This document shows, piece by piece, positions 17,726 through 27,061 of a DNA stretch of 64,000 bases; the stretch's first letter is position 1, and each line of letters begins with the position of its first letter. The position numbers were made by a program, and so were the translations under genes. The notes under the pieces were generated by a model. It was not told where the DNA came from. It did not search any database and saw only the letters and a program-made list of their open reading frames with translations. Location: the NCBI RefSeq assembly GCF_003600835.1, contig NZ_NQYC01000001.1:682001-746000 (forward strand), in the 5' to 3' direction. Source of the DNA: Bacillus sp. PK3_68 (lineage in GTDB: Bacteria; Bacillota; Bacilli; Bacillales; Domibacillaceae).

Positions 17726-18609
17726 TTAAGATGTAAAAGGGCTAACAAAGTCTCCTTGAATGGGTTCAAGCCCATTCTCAAAACGGATACGAATCGATTG
17801 GCCCTTCAAATAGTTAATTGAATTCATTACTTGAAAATGTAAATGAGGCTCCGATGAGTTTCCTGAATTTCCACATACCCCGATCACCTCTCCTTGCTGT
17901 ACAAAATCTCCCTCACTCACAAGGATGGAGCTTTGTTTTAAATGCGCAAGCATGCTGTACTCATTGTTTTTGTGTTCGATAATCACGCAATTCCCTTCAG
18001 GTGGCTCGGGATTGAACTCGCCCGGTACATTATCCTTTATCCCGTCTACTATTTTTACTATCTTCCCTTCTGCTGGAGCTATGATCTCTTTATTAAAAGC
18101 ATAATAACTTTCATTCTCTTTCACGGGACCACTATATGATTGACCGTCTTTCATAATAATTAAGTCGTACGCATATCTTTGATCAGCATATACATAGTGA
18201 TAATTAATAAACTGGTTTGTCCCCCCCAAAAAACAAACCATTCCTCTTTTATTGGCATAATATATGTATTCTTTGTGTACTGTTGGTCGCTTTCTGGAAA
18301 AGAAACAAAAGGTGCAAGGCTTATTCCATAAATAGTGTTATTTTCATCAAAAGAAATGCCTATGGCTTTCTCTCTTTCGTTATCTAACCATAAATACTGC
18401 GTTATATACTTGTTTAAATTCGTACTCATTTCCAGGCTATATGTTTCTACCCCATTATTAAAGGACTCACCATATTCAATAAATTGTTCGAGTGTTGCTA
18501 ACTGCTTAAACTCCTCTGTTGTCTGCTGATAGATCGCAGAAAAATCTCCATTTAAAAACCTAGATCCGAAATCATCAGGAGTAACCTCTAATTTTTGCAT
18601 TCCTCTCAA
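17726..18609 (-). pseudogene. M23-family (LytM) metallopeptidase with N-terminal DUF3887-like region, frameshifted
   Basis: The first frame (from TTG 18609, GGAG eight nt upstream) gives an N-terminal domain to ...KEEWFVFWGG. The second frame continues TNQFINYHYVYADQRYAYDL and then the peptidase core (EIIAPAEGKIVKIVDG, CVIIEHKNNEYSMLAHL, SSEPHLHFQV). Restoring one G in the G7 run (C7 at 18221-18227) joins them into about 294 residues. M23 domains of this type act on, or bind, peptidoglycan cross-bridges. No signal peptide is visible, which is odd for a wall enzyme. It is probably one gene interrupted by an indel or a sequencing slip. Confidence 0.8.
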
Positions 18610-18804
18610 TTAAAACACTCCAATTTCTATAAATTATTTCTTACAAAAACTTTATACGCTCTTTATAACAAATAAGTTTCATTAATTGGATATTTTAGAA
18701 ATATATGTAGTTGCATTCATTGGCTCCGTGTTTTATACATTAAACAGGCTTTATTGATGATTCAATTGCTAACCCATACATTGATTTATTGAATGACAAT
18801 TAAA

Positions 18805-18844
18805 CTGAAAAGCTGGACATTAAAATTGAAGTCCAGCTTTTCAG
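18805..18844. terminator. Terminator hairpin between convergent units
   Basis: CTGAAAAGCTGGAC pairs with GTCCAGCTTTTCAG (14 bp). The centre resembles the 17691 and 31661 hairpins. Confidence 0.75.
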
Positions 18845-18913
18845 AGTTAGGCGTTATTAAATTTTAATGAGAATAACTTGATAAACCTTTAAGGAAACCC
18901 ATGGATGAATGAT

Positions 18914-19468
18914 TTAGGCCCACTCCACCTTGTACATTAAATAAATTTGGTTGGCGATGTAATCCGAACTAAAATGAAGGCCCTTCTTTATCCACCACAT
19001 GATGATACCTACCAAGGAAGCTGTTTTAATATCTACCGAAACATATTCAGGGGGTAAATTTTTTTCAGTATTCTCCCTTCTCGTTTCCACTAATTGTTTT
19101 AACAACGAAAACAATTGCTCCTCAAACTGATTGATATTAAATAAGGTAAGTAAATAATTTCTATGGACGTATAAATAATCCAGCAATTGTATTAACTGTT
19201 GTTTTTCTGATAAATCTTTTGAATGAATTAAAGCAACAATTTTATCAGATAGCTCATTTACAATCTCCGCGGTAATGTGCGTAAGTAAATCTTGAATATC
19301 CTGATAATGCAAGTAAAACGTTGTCCGATTTAACCCTGCTTTAGCTGCAACCTTCTGAACCGTTAAATTTGGTATAGCGGCATCCTCGCTTAAGAGAGAA
19401 AAGACTGCATTTTTAAACATTTCTTTCGAACGAATCACACGAGGATCTTCTTTTTTAGATATAGACAT
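18914..19468 (-). CDS. TetR/AcrR family regulator divergent from MFS exporter
   Basis: The 184-residue protein has its helix-turn-helix at about residues 36-57 (LTVQKVAAKAGLNRTTFYLHY) and a TetR C-terminal domain of the type common near drug exporters. It is divergent from the exporter gene at 19641. The inverted repeat ATGAACA/TGTTCAT in the gap is the probable operator. Confidence 0.85.
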   Translation of the reverse strand: MSISKKEDPRVIRSKEMFKNAVFSLLSEDAAIPNLTVQKVAAKAGLNRTTFYLHYQDIQDLLTHITAEIVNELSDKIVALIHSKDLSEKQQLIQLLDYLYVHRNYLLTLFNINQFEEQLFSLLKQLVETRRENTEKNLPPEYVSVDIKTASLVGIIMWWIKKGLHFSSDYIANQIYLMYKVEWA

Positions 19469-19531
19469 TTTACGCTCCTTTATAGATTTTTCTTCAACCT
19501 TCTCAACAAAAGGCGTTTTCTATGTAGATTA

Positions 19532-19558
19532 ATGAACATTCGCAGTAAAACTGTTCAT
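19532..19558. promoter_or_regulatory. Inverted repeat, candidate TetR operator
   Basis: ATGAACA (19532-19538) and TGTTCAT (19552-19558) are perfect inverted copies 13 nt apart, between the divergent TetR and MFS genes. The outer bases resemble the TGAAC arms of the 637-670 operator. Confidence 0.45.
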
Positions 19559-19640
19559 GGTCAAGGCCTATATAGTTTGTTACTATGAATTTTATCGACA
19601 CAGTGTTGAGAATTCAAGTTTAAAATGAAGGAGTGTACAA

Positions 19641-21093
19641 ATGGAGCAGGAGATAGCAGAAAAAAATAAGAAAATCTTATTAACTGTTCTGATTGCCGGC
19701 TGTTTTTTATCGACATAAATCAGACTTTATTAAATGTAGCATTGAGCAGTTTCATGGATATCTTTCATGTCACAGCTGCAACTGTACAATGGTTATCAAC
19801 AGGATTTATGCTGGTAAACGGTGTTTTAGTGCCCATTACGGCATTTTTAATGAAGCGTTTTACAACGAGGCAGCTATTTATTAGTTCGATGTTCTTTTTA
19901 CTCATTGGGTCTGTACTTTGTGCCTGTGCAATGAATTTTAGCATTTTATTAACTGGAAGAATGATTCAAGCAATTGGTGCTGGAATTATTATGCCTCTCA
20001 TGATGACGGTTATTTTATATTTATACCCTAGCGAAAAGCGTGGCAGCGTGATGGGAACCATTGGCTTTGCGATCATTTTTGCGCCGGCCATCGCTCCTAC
20101 ATTATCTGGCTTTATCATTGAGTATGTTTCATGGAGATGGCTATTTATTGGATTAGCCCCATTTGCATTAGTCGTCATTGTGCTTGCGTTCAAATATTTA
20201 ATGAATGTGGCAGAAACAACAAAAGCAAAATTAGATGTTGCAAGTGTTGTTTTATCAACCATTGGTTTTGGCTGCATCTTATTTGGGTTCAGTAATGCAG
20301 GAAGCAAAGGCTGGGATGATCCTGTTGTGATTGTAACTATCGTTGTCGGAATCATCATCACGGCTTTATTCTGTTTGCGGCAAATGAGATCCAACGACCC
20401 ATTATTGAATTTGAGCGTATTCAAATATAAGGTTTTTACTGTTACGACATTCATAAATGTACTAATTACGATGATCATGTATGCAGATTTAATTCTTCTA
20501 CCAATTTACTTGCAGAATGGAAGAGGTTTTAAAGCTTTTGAAGCGGGATTACTTTTATTCCCTGGAGCTGTGATCAATGCCTTCTTATCCCCTGTCACAG
20601 GCAAAATGTATGATAAGTACGGGCTAAGCCACTCTTTATTACGGGGTTACTATTTATTATTATTTCCATGTGGGGAGTCATCAATTTAACGGAATCTACG
20701 ACTTATATGTATTTGATGGTTCGTACTATTATTTTACGGATTGGATTAAGCTTCATCTCTATGCCTTTAAACACGGCTGGGTTGAATGCTTTACCGAGAG
20801 AATTAGGGGCGCATGGTTCAGCAGTCAATAATACCATTCGCCAATTGTCAGGGGCTATTGGTACAGCAGTGGTCATCACTGTATATACTATTCAAGCAAC
20901 TTCCCATGCCTCTGATCTATCCATGGAAAATGGAAACATTACAGCTGCCAAACTAGCGAAATTAGCTTCGATCTCTGGTTCAAGTGATGCCTATGCATTT
21001 ATGCTCGTCTTGTCTTTTGCGGCGTTAGTGTTTGCATGCTTTATGCCTAAAAAAACAGCTAGTCAAAAACGCGAAAGTGCATCACACACCTGA
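19641..21093 (+). pseudogene. DHA2-type MFS multidrug exporter, two frameshifts
   Basis: ATG 19641 (AAGGAG upstream) reads MEQEIAEKNKKILLTVLIAGCFLST and stops. The next frame continues with SSFMDIFHVTAATVQWLST through ...DKYGLSHSLL, and a third frame gives GLLFIIISMWGVINL to the end at 21093. Each break is explained by one missing base: TTAAAT read as TAAAT near 19717, and CTAAAGCC read as CTAAGCC near 20625. The repaired protein would have about 484 residues and 14 helices, like EmrB/LmrB-type exporters. It is paralogous to the partial gene at 1-610. As read, it is non-functional. Confidence 0.88.
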
Positions 21094-21123
21094 TGAATTT
21101 AACATCGCATTCATTATGTCTAA

Positions 21124-21165
21124 AAGCAAGCCTATCTGAGACTTGTCAGATAGGCTTGCTTTTTA
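21124..21165 (+). terminator. Terminator after MFS gene
   Basis: AAGCAAGCCTATCTGA pairs with TCAGATAGGCTTGCTT and is followed by a T-run. Confidence 0.88.
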
Positions 21166-21271
21166 TACTTATTATAGTTGTTACATCCAATCAGCTGTCT
21201 TCCCTCCTTTAACCTGTTCGGTCTATCATGATAACTAGCAAATTTCCACTAGAAGGACTAGAGGCCAAAAT

Positions 21272-21305
21272 AAAAGCAACCGCTTATCAAAAGGCGGTTG
21301 TTTTA
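21272..21305 (-). terminator. Terminator of the small gene at 21303-21521
   Basis: AACCGCC/GGCGGTT-type stem with A/T runs on both sides. It begins inside the stop codon of the minus-strand gene. Confidence 0.65.
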
Positions 21306-21521
21306 CTGTTTAACCAAAGGAGCCACACTAAAATGTTCTTCCATTTGCTTGGCCAAACATTCTACTTGCGATCTGTTGCTCAAAGTAAAGGTGAGCTTGC
21401 TGTCTTTCCCTGGATCTATCCCTACCACTTTGAACCCTCTTTCCCTGCATTTCAATTCCACATCATTTTCAAACAAAAAATCATCGAGTTGTCTGTAACT
21501 TTTGATCTCTTTCAAATCCAT
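21303..21521 (-). CDS. Hypothetical protein (72 aa)
   Basis: The frame MDLKEIKSYRQLDDFLFEND... is preceded by GGAGGGG with about 9 nt spacing, so ATG 21521 is preferred over a TTG 18 nt upstream. It is a small soluble alpha/beta-looking protein that ends SVAPLVKQ, with no recognised family. Its own terminator overlaps its end, which supports it being a real monocistronic gene. Confidence 0.55.
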   Translation of the reverse strand: MDLKEIKSYRQLDDFLFENDVELKCRERGFKVVGIDPGKDSKLTFTLSNRSQVECLAKQMEEHFSVAPLVKQ

Positions 21522-21539
21522 GTATCCATCCCCCTCCAA

Positions 21540-21944
21540 AGGACTATTTCTCTCTCTAATTAGAAATTCCTGCTAATTTTTCTTTTTAACTTCCAATTAA
21601 AACAGTAAAATGTGCCCATAAAATAAAAAGGAGAGTGAGACATAAAAAGGCATGAGAACGCAATTATACCTACAATTTTACATTCATCGGCTTTACAGCT
21701 TTAGAAGTACTGCAGAAACGGCAAGGAGTCAGGCGGCTGAGAATTTGCAAAGTCACTATTCCCCCACTTAAAGCTACAGAAAGCCGTGCTCCTGTTGAAT
21801 TTAAAGGTAAAAATGCCGTCTTGAGGAACGGGCGAAAAGGTTGGCAATAAAAATCAGCCCCACTCAAACGAACGGGGCTCTTCTCATTTAAACCTATGTT
21901 CAAAAGCGCTAAAAAATTTTTTTCTTCCGTTTTATCAGGTGAGC
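21540..21944. other. Intergenic stretch with an orphan open frame and a hairpin
   Basis: A start-less plus-strand frame (about 21656-21850) reads FTFIGFTALEVLQKRQGV, then KVTIPPLKATES, and looks like decayed coding sequence of unknown origin. AGCCCC (21856-21861) and GGGGCT (21874-21879) form a weak terminator-like hairpin near the convergent rtcB end. Confidence 0.35.
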
Positions 21945-23545
21945 TTAATTAGCTTTAAAGTTATATAAAGGCTTAATTACTTTTTCGATTGTTAAGGACT
22001 CTTTCACATTGCTCATAATTTCATCTATCGGCTTATAAACCATTGGCGCTTCATCAAGCGTACTTTCTCCAATGGATGTGGTCCATATGCCATTCATAGA
22101 GTTTTTAAAATCATGTAATGATAAAGTTTGTTTAGCCTTCGATCGTGACATGATACGACCTGCTCCGTGCGGTCCTGAAAAATTCCAATCCGGATTTCCC
22201 TTTCCTGTGGCAATAATAGAACCATCTCTCATATTAATCGGAATAATTACTCGCTCACCTTTTTGTGCAGAAATTGCCCCTTTACGCAAAATCCTATTCT
22301 CCATGTCAATGTAATTATGAATGGTAGTGAAACTATCAGTGATCGCCCATCCCATGCGTGTCACAATCTCATCTACCATCGCTTTACGGTTCAACATAGC
22401 GTACTCCTGAGCTATTTTCATATCATTCATGTAATCGTCAAAGCCTTGCCCTTCAAGATAGGCTAGATCCTTTGAAACTTTTGGTCGACTAATTGCTTGT
22501 AGAGCATCTGGGATTTCTGCTTGTCTGCCTTCTTTCTTAAGACGCTCAATCACTTCTTTTCTCTGTTCGGTGATATCAGTCAACTCATCGTAAGCACGCT
22601 TTTGATAATATTCAGCCACTTGTTTGCCAAGATTCCGTGAACCGGAATGAATCACCAATACTACTTTATCATCCATTTCGTTCAACTCGATGAAGTGATT
22701 GCCACCCCCAAGCGTACCGATAGAATCCTTTGCCCGATTCAAATTAAATGGAGCGCGAACATCTCTAAAATTGATACGTTTAGAAAGCGGGTGACGCTGA
22801 CTTCTAGAACGAACACTAAAGCCGCTTGGCACAAATTTGCGTACAGTATCATCAAGCTGATCAAAATTGACTTCTGTTTTATGTTTATCAATGACAGCCA
22901 CTTCCATGCCGCAGCCAATATCGTACTTTATATCCTCTAATTTCTTAGGGAGTGGACTATACCTTCACTACAGTCATCGGAGTAGGCAGCTCCTACTGTA
23001 GGCTCGCCGTGTTAATTATTCCATCAAGTTAAATTGTTCTTCCTGTTGGCAGGAATTAAAGCCGGGATATTCGCCCCGTTCTGTTCGCTGACATATCCTT
23101 AAGCCATCATAGGGAATCTTCCCATTTGTCATTCAACTACACGTCTTGCTTCTATCATGTAGCGTTGGATAGCGGGATGTGGAATAATTCTGCACCTAAG
23201 TCTGCTAACAGGGTGCAAGTCTCTGAACCATTTGACTATGTCACCATAGCCTCTGGCTGCTGATTGCCCTCGTCTTTACGTTAGGGTTTCCAGCAATTGA
23301 GCGAGTTTTTTAACGTTGGAGCCGATTTAGTTAACCCCAACTAAATTTGGAACAATTTTGTCTTGAATGGTCATAGTGGTTCCGATTGTGCATCCAGCCC
23401 CCGCGTGGGTATCCGGCATAATCCGGATCTTGGAATCTTGAGCAAACTCTTGGTTGCATAGCTCAACAATTTGAGACATGGCTGTTTGCTCCACATTGTC
23501 CGTAAATACCTTTGCCATATTGTATTTCCCGTTTAATTCTAGCAT
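21945..23545 (-). CDS. rtcB: RtcB RNA-splicing ligase, coding sequence split by a group I intron
   Basis: Exon 1 (23545-23333, 71 codons, MLELNGKYNMAKVFTDNVEQ... to ...PNLVGV) and exon 2 (22922-21945, 325 codons, starting DIGCGMEVAV) together give a 396-residue RtcB-family protein. RtcB joins 2',3'-cyclic-phosphate and 5'-OH RNA ends using GTP and Mn2+. Visible motifs are DIGCGM (Asp and Cys metal ligands), GGGNHFIEL, VIHSGSRNLG and the GPHGAGRIMSR loop; in this family the latter region carries the guanylylated His. The gene is continuous only after removal of 22923-23332. Between exons the last intron base read is C where group I introns need G, so one G may be missing from the sequence. Confidence 0.9.
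22923..23332 (-). ncRNA. Group I self-splicing intron (about 410 nt, no homing endonuclease ORF) in rtcB
   Basis: All four conserved core elements occur in order on the minus strand: P (AATTGCTGGAAACCC), Q (AATCAGCAGCC), R (GTTCAGAGACTT) and S (AAGGTATAGTCC). The exon end TTGGGGTT can pair with GGCTCCAA, 10-17 nt into the intron, giving a P1 helix with a U-G pair exactly at the 5' splice site. The splice sites fall at the codon boundary before the conserved Asp-Ile-Gly-Cys. There is no open frame long enough for an endonuclease, so mobility would need help in trans. The invariant terminal G is not present at the predicted end (GTAC then GAT), suggesting a lost base or a splicing defect. Confidence 0.85.
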
Positions 23546-23740
23546 CCTATAACCTTCTCTCTATTTTATCTAAAACAGTCTACTAAAATTTGTATTTTTA
23601 TTTTTTCTTATTATACATCATATTTCTATTCTGCCCGTTTATCAACAGTACCGTAACACAATCTTTTATCGATTCTTAAATGCCCCCTGTTTCCTGTCGT
23701 GCAGTGAATATGCGTACAATTATCTATTTCTTTTCATATA

Positions 23741-24151
23741 CTATTTGCTAATAATAATTGATAATTTGTAGCTTACAAGATTGCTCAACCTTGTCAAAAA
23801 CTCATCTAACAGTTCATTGGATGGAAATTTGCATTCGAGAAGATAGCAACTTTCTCCACTGGTCTTGTAGTTATTTATTATGTATGGCTCTTGTTGTTTT
23901 ATGAACGACAGGTACGGTTGATGATTTGGGCTTTTTGTATAAATGTGAATGATTGCATGAACGGAATAACCCATTTTCACCTGATTGACTTTAACCGTGT
24001 ATCCCTTAATAATTCCACTTTCCTCTAATTTGGCCACTCTAGCTGAAGCAGCTGGTCCAGTCAAATGGACTTTCTTTCCGAGTTCTTTCATTGTAATCCG
24101 ACTGTTCTTGGTCAATTCATTTAAGATATGAATATCCGTGTGATCTAACAT
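23741..24151 (-). CDS. Lrp/AsnC family transcriptional regulator
   Basis: The 136-residue protein has an AsnC-type helix-turn-helix in the first 55 residues (ILNELTKNSRITMKELGKKVHLTGPAASARVAKLEESGII) and a C-terminal RAM/AsnC ligand domain. These proteins respond to amino acids or related metabolites. It is divergent from the MBL-fold hydrolase gene at 24281 with a 129-bp gap, so that gene is a candidate target. Confidence 0.85.
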   Translation of the reverse strand: MLDHTDIHILNELTKNSRITMKELGKKVHLTGPAASARVAKLEESGIIKGYTVKVNQVKMGYSVHAIIHIYTKSPNHQPYLSFIKQQEPYIINNYKTSGESCYLLECKFPSNELLDEFLTRLSNLVSYKLSIIISK

Positions 24152-24280
24152 TTATTGAACTCCTTTCATTAATAAAGTAAAACAGCCATAAGACTTTATT
24201 TAATCTATGTATCCGTCTATGAGTCACAGTATAGAATATACATTGTTCAAGAAAATTTCAAAGAAGAGGAGTGAATGAAT

Positions 24281-25039
24281 ATGAATATACAGCAAATTCG
24301 TAATGCAACTATAATCGTTGAATACGCAGGAAAAAAGTTTTTAATCGACCCAATGTTAGCGGAAAAAGGCGCCTACCCTCCTTTCCCAAATGCACCCAGA
24401 CAAGATCAGAATAATCCTTTAGTCAGCTTACCCACATCCGTTGATCATATTATCCAAAATATTGATGCAGTTATCGTTACTCACCTTCATTATGATCATT
24501 GGGATGATGCAGCTAAAGAAGCATTGCCAAAAGAGATCAAAATATATGCTCAAAACGAAGAAGATGCGGCAGAAATCCGAAATGCAGGCTTCCAAAATAT
24601 AGAGATTTTACAAGAGGACACAGCCTTTGAAGGTATCCAATTGATTAAAACAAAAGGTGAGCATGGAAGAGGAGACATTTTACAACTTGCTGGTCAAGTA
24701 TGTGGAGTGGTCTTCAAACATCCAACGGAAAAAACCTTGTATGTAGCTGGAGATACAGTCTGGTATGAAGAAGTTCACAAAGTCATCGACACAAATAAAC
24801 CGGAAGTCATTGTGGTCAATGCCGGAGATAATCAATTCTTTGAAGGCGGTTCTCTAGTCATGGGGAAAGAGGATGTCTATGAAGTGTATAAAACTGCTCC
24901 CAACGCTAAAATTATTGCCGTTCATATGGAAGCTGTCAACCACTGGACTTTATCAAGAGAAGAATTAAAGAGCTTTATGAATGAAAAAGGCATCTCTAAT
25001 GTTTTAGTGCCAGCTGACGGAGAATCCTACTTATTTTAG
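24281..25039 (+). CDS. MBL-fold metallo-hydrolase (UPF0173-like)
   Basis: The 252-residue protein has the zinc-binding motif THLHYDHWDD (His68, His70, Asp72, His73), plus GDT and HMEAVNHW segments. It starts directly with the beta-lactamase-like fold and has no signal peptide, so it is cytoplasmic. It is of the UlaG/UPF0173-like group, substrate unknown. I preferred ATG 24281 (AGGAG nine nt upstream) to ATG 24275 (three nt). A terminator follows at 25062. Confidence 0.85.
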   Translation: MNIQQIRNATIIVEYAGKKFLIDPMLAEKGAYPPFPNAPRQDQNNPLVSLPTSVDHIIQNIDAVIVTHLHYDHWDDAAKEALPKEIKIYAQNEEDAAEIRNAGFQNIEILQEDTAFEGIQLIKTKGEHGRGDILQLAGQVCGVVFKHPTEKTLYVAGDTVWYEEVHKVIDTNKPEVIVVNAGDNQFFEGGSLVMGKEDVYEVYKTAPNAKIIAVHMEAVNHWTLSREELKSFMNEKGISNVLVPADGESYLF

Positions 25040-25061
25040 AAGATACATTCAATAAAAGAAA

Positions 25062-25099
25062 GAACCTCCCTGAAGAAGTATCCATTCAGTGGAGGTTCA
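25062..25099 (+). terminator. Terminator after MBL gene
   Basis: GAACCTCC pairs with GGAGGTTC, and the loop reads CTGAAGAAGTATCCATTCAG, very like the hairpins at 39804 and 6863. Confidence 0.8.
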
Positions 25100-25126
25100 T
25101 TTTCACAACCTGATAAGTTTTCCAAG

Positions 25127-25315
25127 TTAATCTCTAAGTTGTTTCTCCTGATTTTCAATGACTTTATCAAGTTTGCTTTCGATTCTCTCTAAAGCATCGC
25201 TTCTATAAAATTGATTTTTGCGAAGCCCTCTAATAAATAAAAACACTGACACAAAGAATAAAATTACCAATAAAAGCATAGCGATTTGAAATATTACATC
25301 CCCAATATTAACCAT
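25127..25315 (-). CDS. DUF4083 small membrane protein
   Basis: The 62-residue protein has one strong transmembrane helix (IAMLLLVILFFVSVFLFI), a short basic stretch, and an amphipathic C-terminal helix (ERIESKLDKVIEN). This fits the DUF4083 family of Bacillus. ATG 25315 has GAGG five nt upstream; a GTG two codons earlier is possible. Function is unknown. Confidence 0.7.
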   Translation of the reverse strand: MVNIGDVIFQIAMLLLVILFFVSVFLFIRGLRKNQFYRSDALERIESKLDKVIENQEKQLRD

Positions 25316-25382
25316 AGTCACCTCATAAGTTTAAATATCCATTCCTCTATTGCTTTAAAAATGCATGCATTGGTGCAGGGAG

Positions 25383-25766
25383 CTATCCCCAGCCCAACAG
25401 CTGAATAAAATAATTAATGTAAAAAATAATGATTGCACTACTCGATGTTAAAAAAACAAGTGTAGCAACATACTGTTTTGAATTCCTTAAATACTTCCAC
25501 TCGAGGAAAGCTTGAAACCCCAACAACAGAGCCAAATACACGATCCAATACCATTTGATAATATCTGTATCCTTCGTAACAGCAAAACCTAGAGCACATA
25601 AAAAGACAACTAAGATGATGCTCCTCCCCCATCGGTCAATGTTTTTGCCAGGAGTTTCTGAAATCTTCTTTCTTTCTACATCAAATAGTTTATCTATTAT
25701 TTTTTCTAGAGTGATAAATACAAGACTTAAAATTATGATAACAATAACAAAAATGAAAAACTTCAA
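25383..25766 (-). CDS. DUF4181 membrane protein
   Basis: The 127-residue protein has four hydrophobic segments and the conserved middle KNIDRWGRSIILVVF...WYWIVYLALLLGFQAFLEWKY typical of DUF4181 proteins. It uses a TTG start at 25766 with GGAGAG about nine nt upstream. It is encoded upstream of the DUF4083 gene on the same strand (68 bp), perhaps co-transcribed. Function is unknown. Confidence 0.75.
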   Translation of the reverse strand: MKFFIFVIVIIILSLVFITLEKIIDKLFDVERKKISETPGKNIDRWGRSIILVVFLCALGFAVTKDTDIIKWYWIVYLALLLGFQAFLEWKYLRNSKQYVATLVFLTSSSAIIIFYINYFIQLLGWG

Positions 25767-25837
25767 ACACTTGTCTCTCCTCTTTTATATTTATATTACC
25801 ACAAAAATTACATTTATTGATAAATTAACCATAATGA

Positions 25838-25993
25838 TCAAAGAATCAAGAACTCAAATAACACCTGCTTATGATCCTCGGTAAGATGGTGGATTGGTCT
25901 TAAGAGAGATTCGTATGTTTTCAGTCTTTCATCTATCCTTCGTTGAGCTGGATAACGTTGGACGTTTCCGCTTTCGTATGATTGCCTCTTCAT
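25838..25993 (-). CDS. Doubtful small ORF
   Basis: The frame from ATG 25993 (MKRQSYESGNVQRYPAQRRI...) ends HHLTEDHKQVLFEFLIL. GGGGA lies 12 nt before the ATG, rather far. No family is recognised; it could be a remnant. Confidence 0.25.
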   Translation of the reverse strand: MKRQSYESGNVQRYPAQRRIDERLKTYESLLRPIHHLTEDHKQVLFEFLIL

Positions 25994-26272
25994 ACATTTT
26001 ATTCTTTCCCCTATCCTCATTGAGATATCTTCAAGCTGGAAAGATAAATGCTTACACTTGCTTTATTTGCCGCATAGCTCAATATTTTAGATTTGTTGGT
26101 TTAAAACCTGACGTTCTCATCTTTATTATGCTTTTTTTACAGTAGACTTTTGATACTCCGTATTTTCTATCAATCCATCTCCTCGTTTCAAACTAGTGGA
26201 CTTTAACTTGCCTGTATACTCTTTTTCCTTCCAGTGAATAGTAATTACAAACGCTTTAGGGAGGTTATATTC

Positions 26273-26551
26273 ATGGACGGAATGCACTTAAGGTTGGAAG
26301 TTAAAAATCTTTACCTTAGAGTAGCTAATGTCACTCGTGACAACAAAAGCTATGTACTTTTAACTGCCTATGATGATACTAATAATGAACTTGTATTGGA
26401 GCTAACACATGAGCAAGCTGGATGGTTGGAAGACCAATTTTATGCGGCTAACCGCAGGTATGAAGAGAGACTGACAAATCCACAATCAGCTAATGAGCCC
26501 GTCCCCAATCCAATTTTAAAGCCAACCGATGGACAGGAACCCATGCATTGA
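26273..26551 (+). CDS. Hypothetical protein (92 aa)
   Basis: ATG 26273 follows AGGGAGG by nine nt. The protein MDGMHLRLEVKNLYLRVANV... is soluble and acidic, with a Pro-rich tail ending DGQEPMH. I recognise no domain. The start is preferred over an in-frame ATG 39 nt upstream that lacks a site. The IS3 remnant starts 20 bp downstream. Confidence 0.6.
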   Translation: MDGMHLRLEVKNLYLRVANVTRDNKSYVLLTAYDDTNNELVLELTHEQAGWLEDQFYAANRRYEERLTNPQSANEPVPNPILKPTDGQEPMH

Positions 26552-26572
26552 ATATGTAGGACAATCAAATAC

Positions 26573-26795
26573 CGCCTTAAAATGAAACTTCTAAAAACCA
26601 CCTTTAAGTTGCAATGAGGGTATTAAATACTTACATACAACTTAAAGGTGTTTTTTCTATGGACACAAGATTGAGTTATCTGGCGAAAGCCGAAAAGACA
26701 GCAGACATGCGAATGGCTGCTGTTCCTATGAAGAAAGGATGGATGAAGTAATATCAAACCGGATTTTCACCAACCTATCGGGAGACTATAGGCTC
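26573..26795 (+). mobile_element. IS3-family (IS150-like) remnant, second copy
   Basis: The left-end region (CCTTAAAATGAAACTTC, then CACCTTTAAGTTG...CAACTTAAAGGTG, a perfect 13-bp hairpin followed by TTTTTT) matches the 1639-1992 remnant. A frame from ATG 26659 reads MDTRLSYLAKAEKTADMRMA...KKGWMK and stops. PDFHQPIGRL then appears in another frame at 26759-26791, as in OrfA of this group (FHQP.G). The rest is gone. The hairpin before the gene is the usual guard against read-through transcription. Confidence 0.6.
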
Positions 26796-27061
26796 ATAGC
26801 CATCCCCCCCACTTCAAGAGGGAAATGACAAAATGACAAACCGAAAACTTTTGCCTAACATAACTATATGCCATCATTTAAGCATTTCCCTCATCGGTAG
26901 AAGAAAGACGCAGCGGACGGCTTTGAACAAAGGATTAAGCTACTGTAACTCTATTCCTGCCTATGAAAGAAATGTCCCGGTTGCCTTAAGTATGATTCTT
27001 CACCAGCTTGAATTAAAAATAATTCTTCAAAACTAAAGGATAACGATACCTTCATCTGCCA
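26796..27061. other. Non-coding stretch after IS remnant
   Basis: A 67-codon frame at 26833-27036 has no ribosome site and no protein-like pattern. I see nothing else here. Confidence 0.4.

Noticed and set aside
22923-23332. Alternative reading: two separate rtcB fragments broken by an insertion sequence
   Set aside because: The insert has no transposase, inverted ends or target duplication, while all four group I intron core elements and a P1 helix are present.
26833-27036. Plus-strand 67-codon frame after the IS remnant
   Set aside because: No ribosome site and no protein-like pattern; it probably lies in leftover IS or intergenic DNA.
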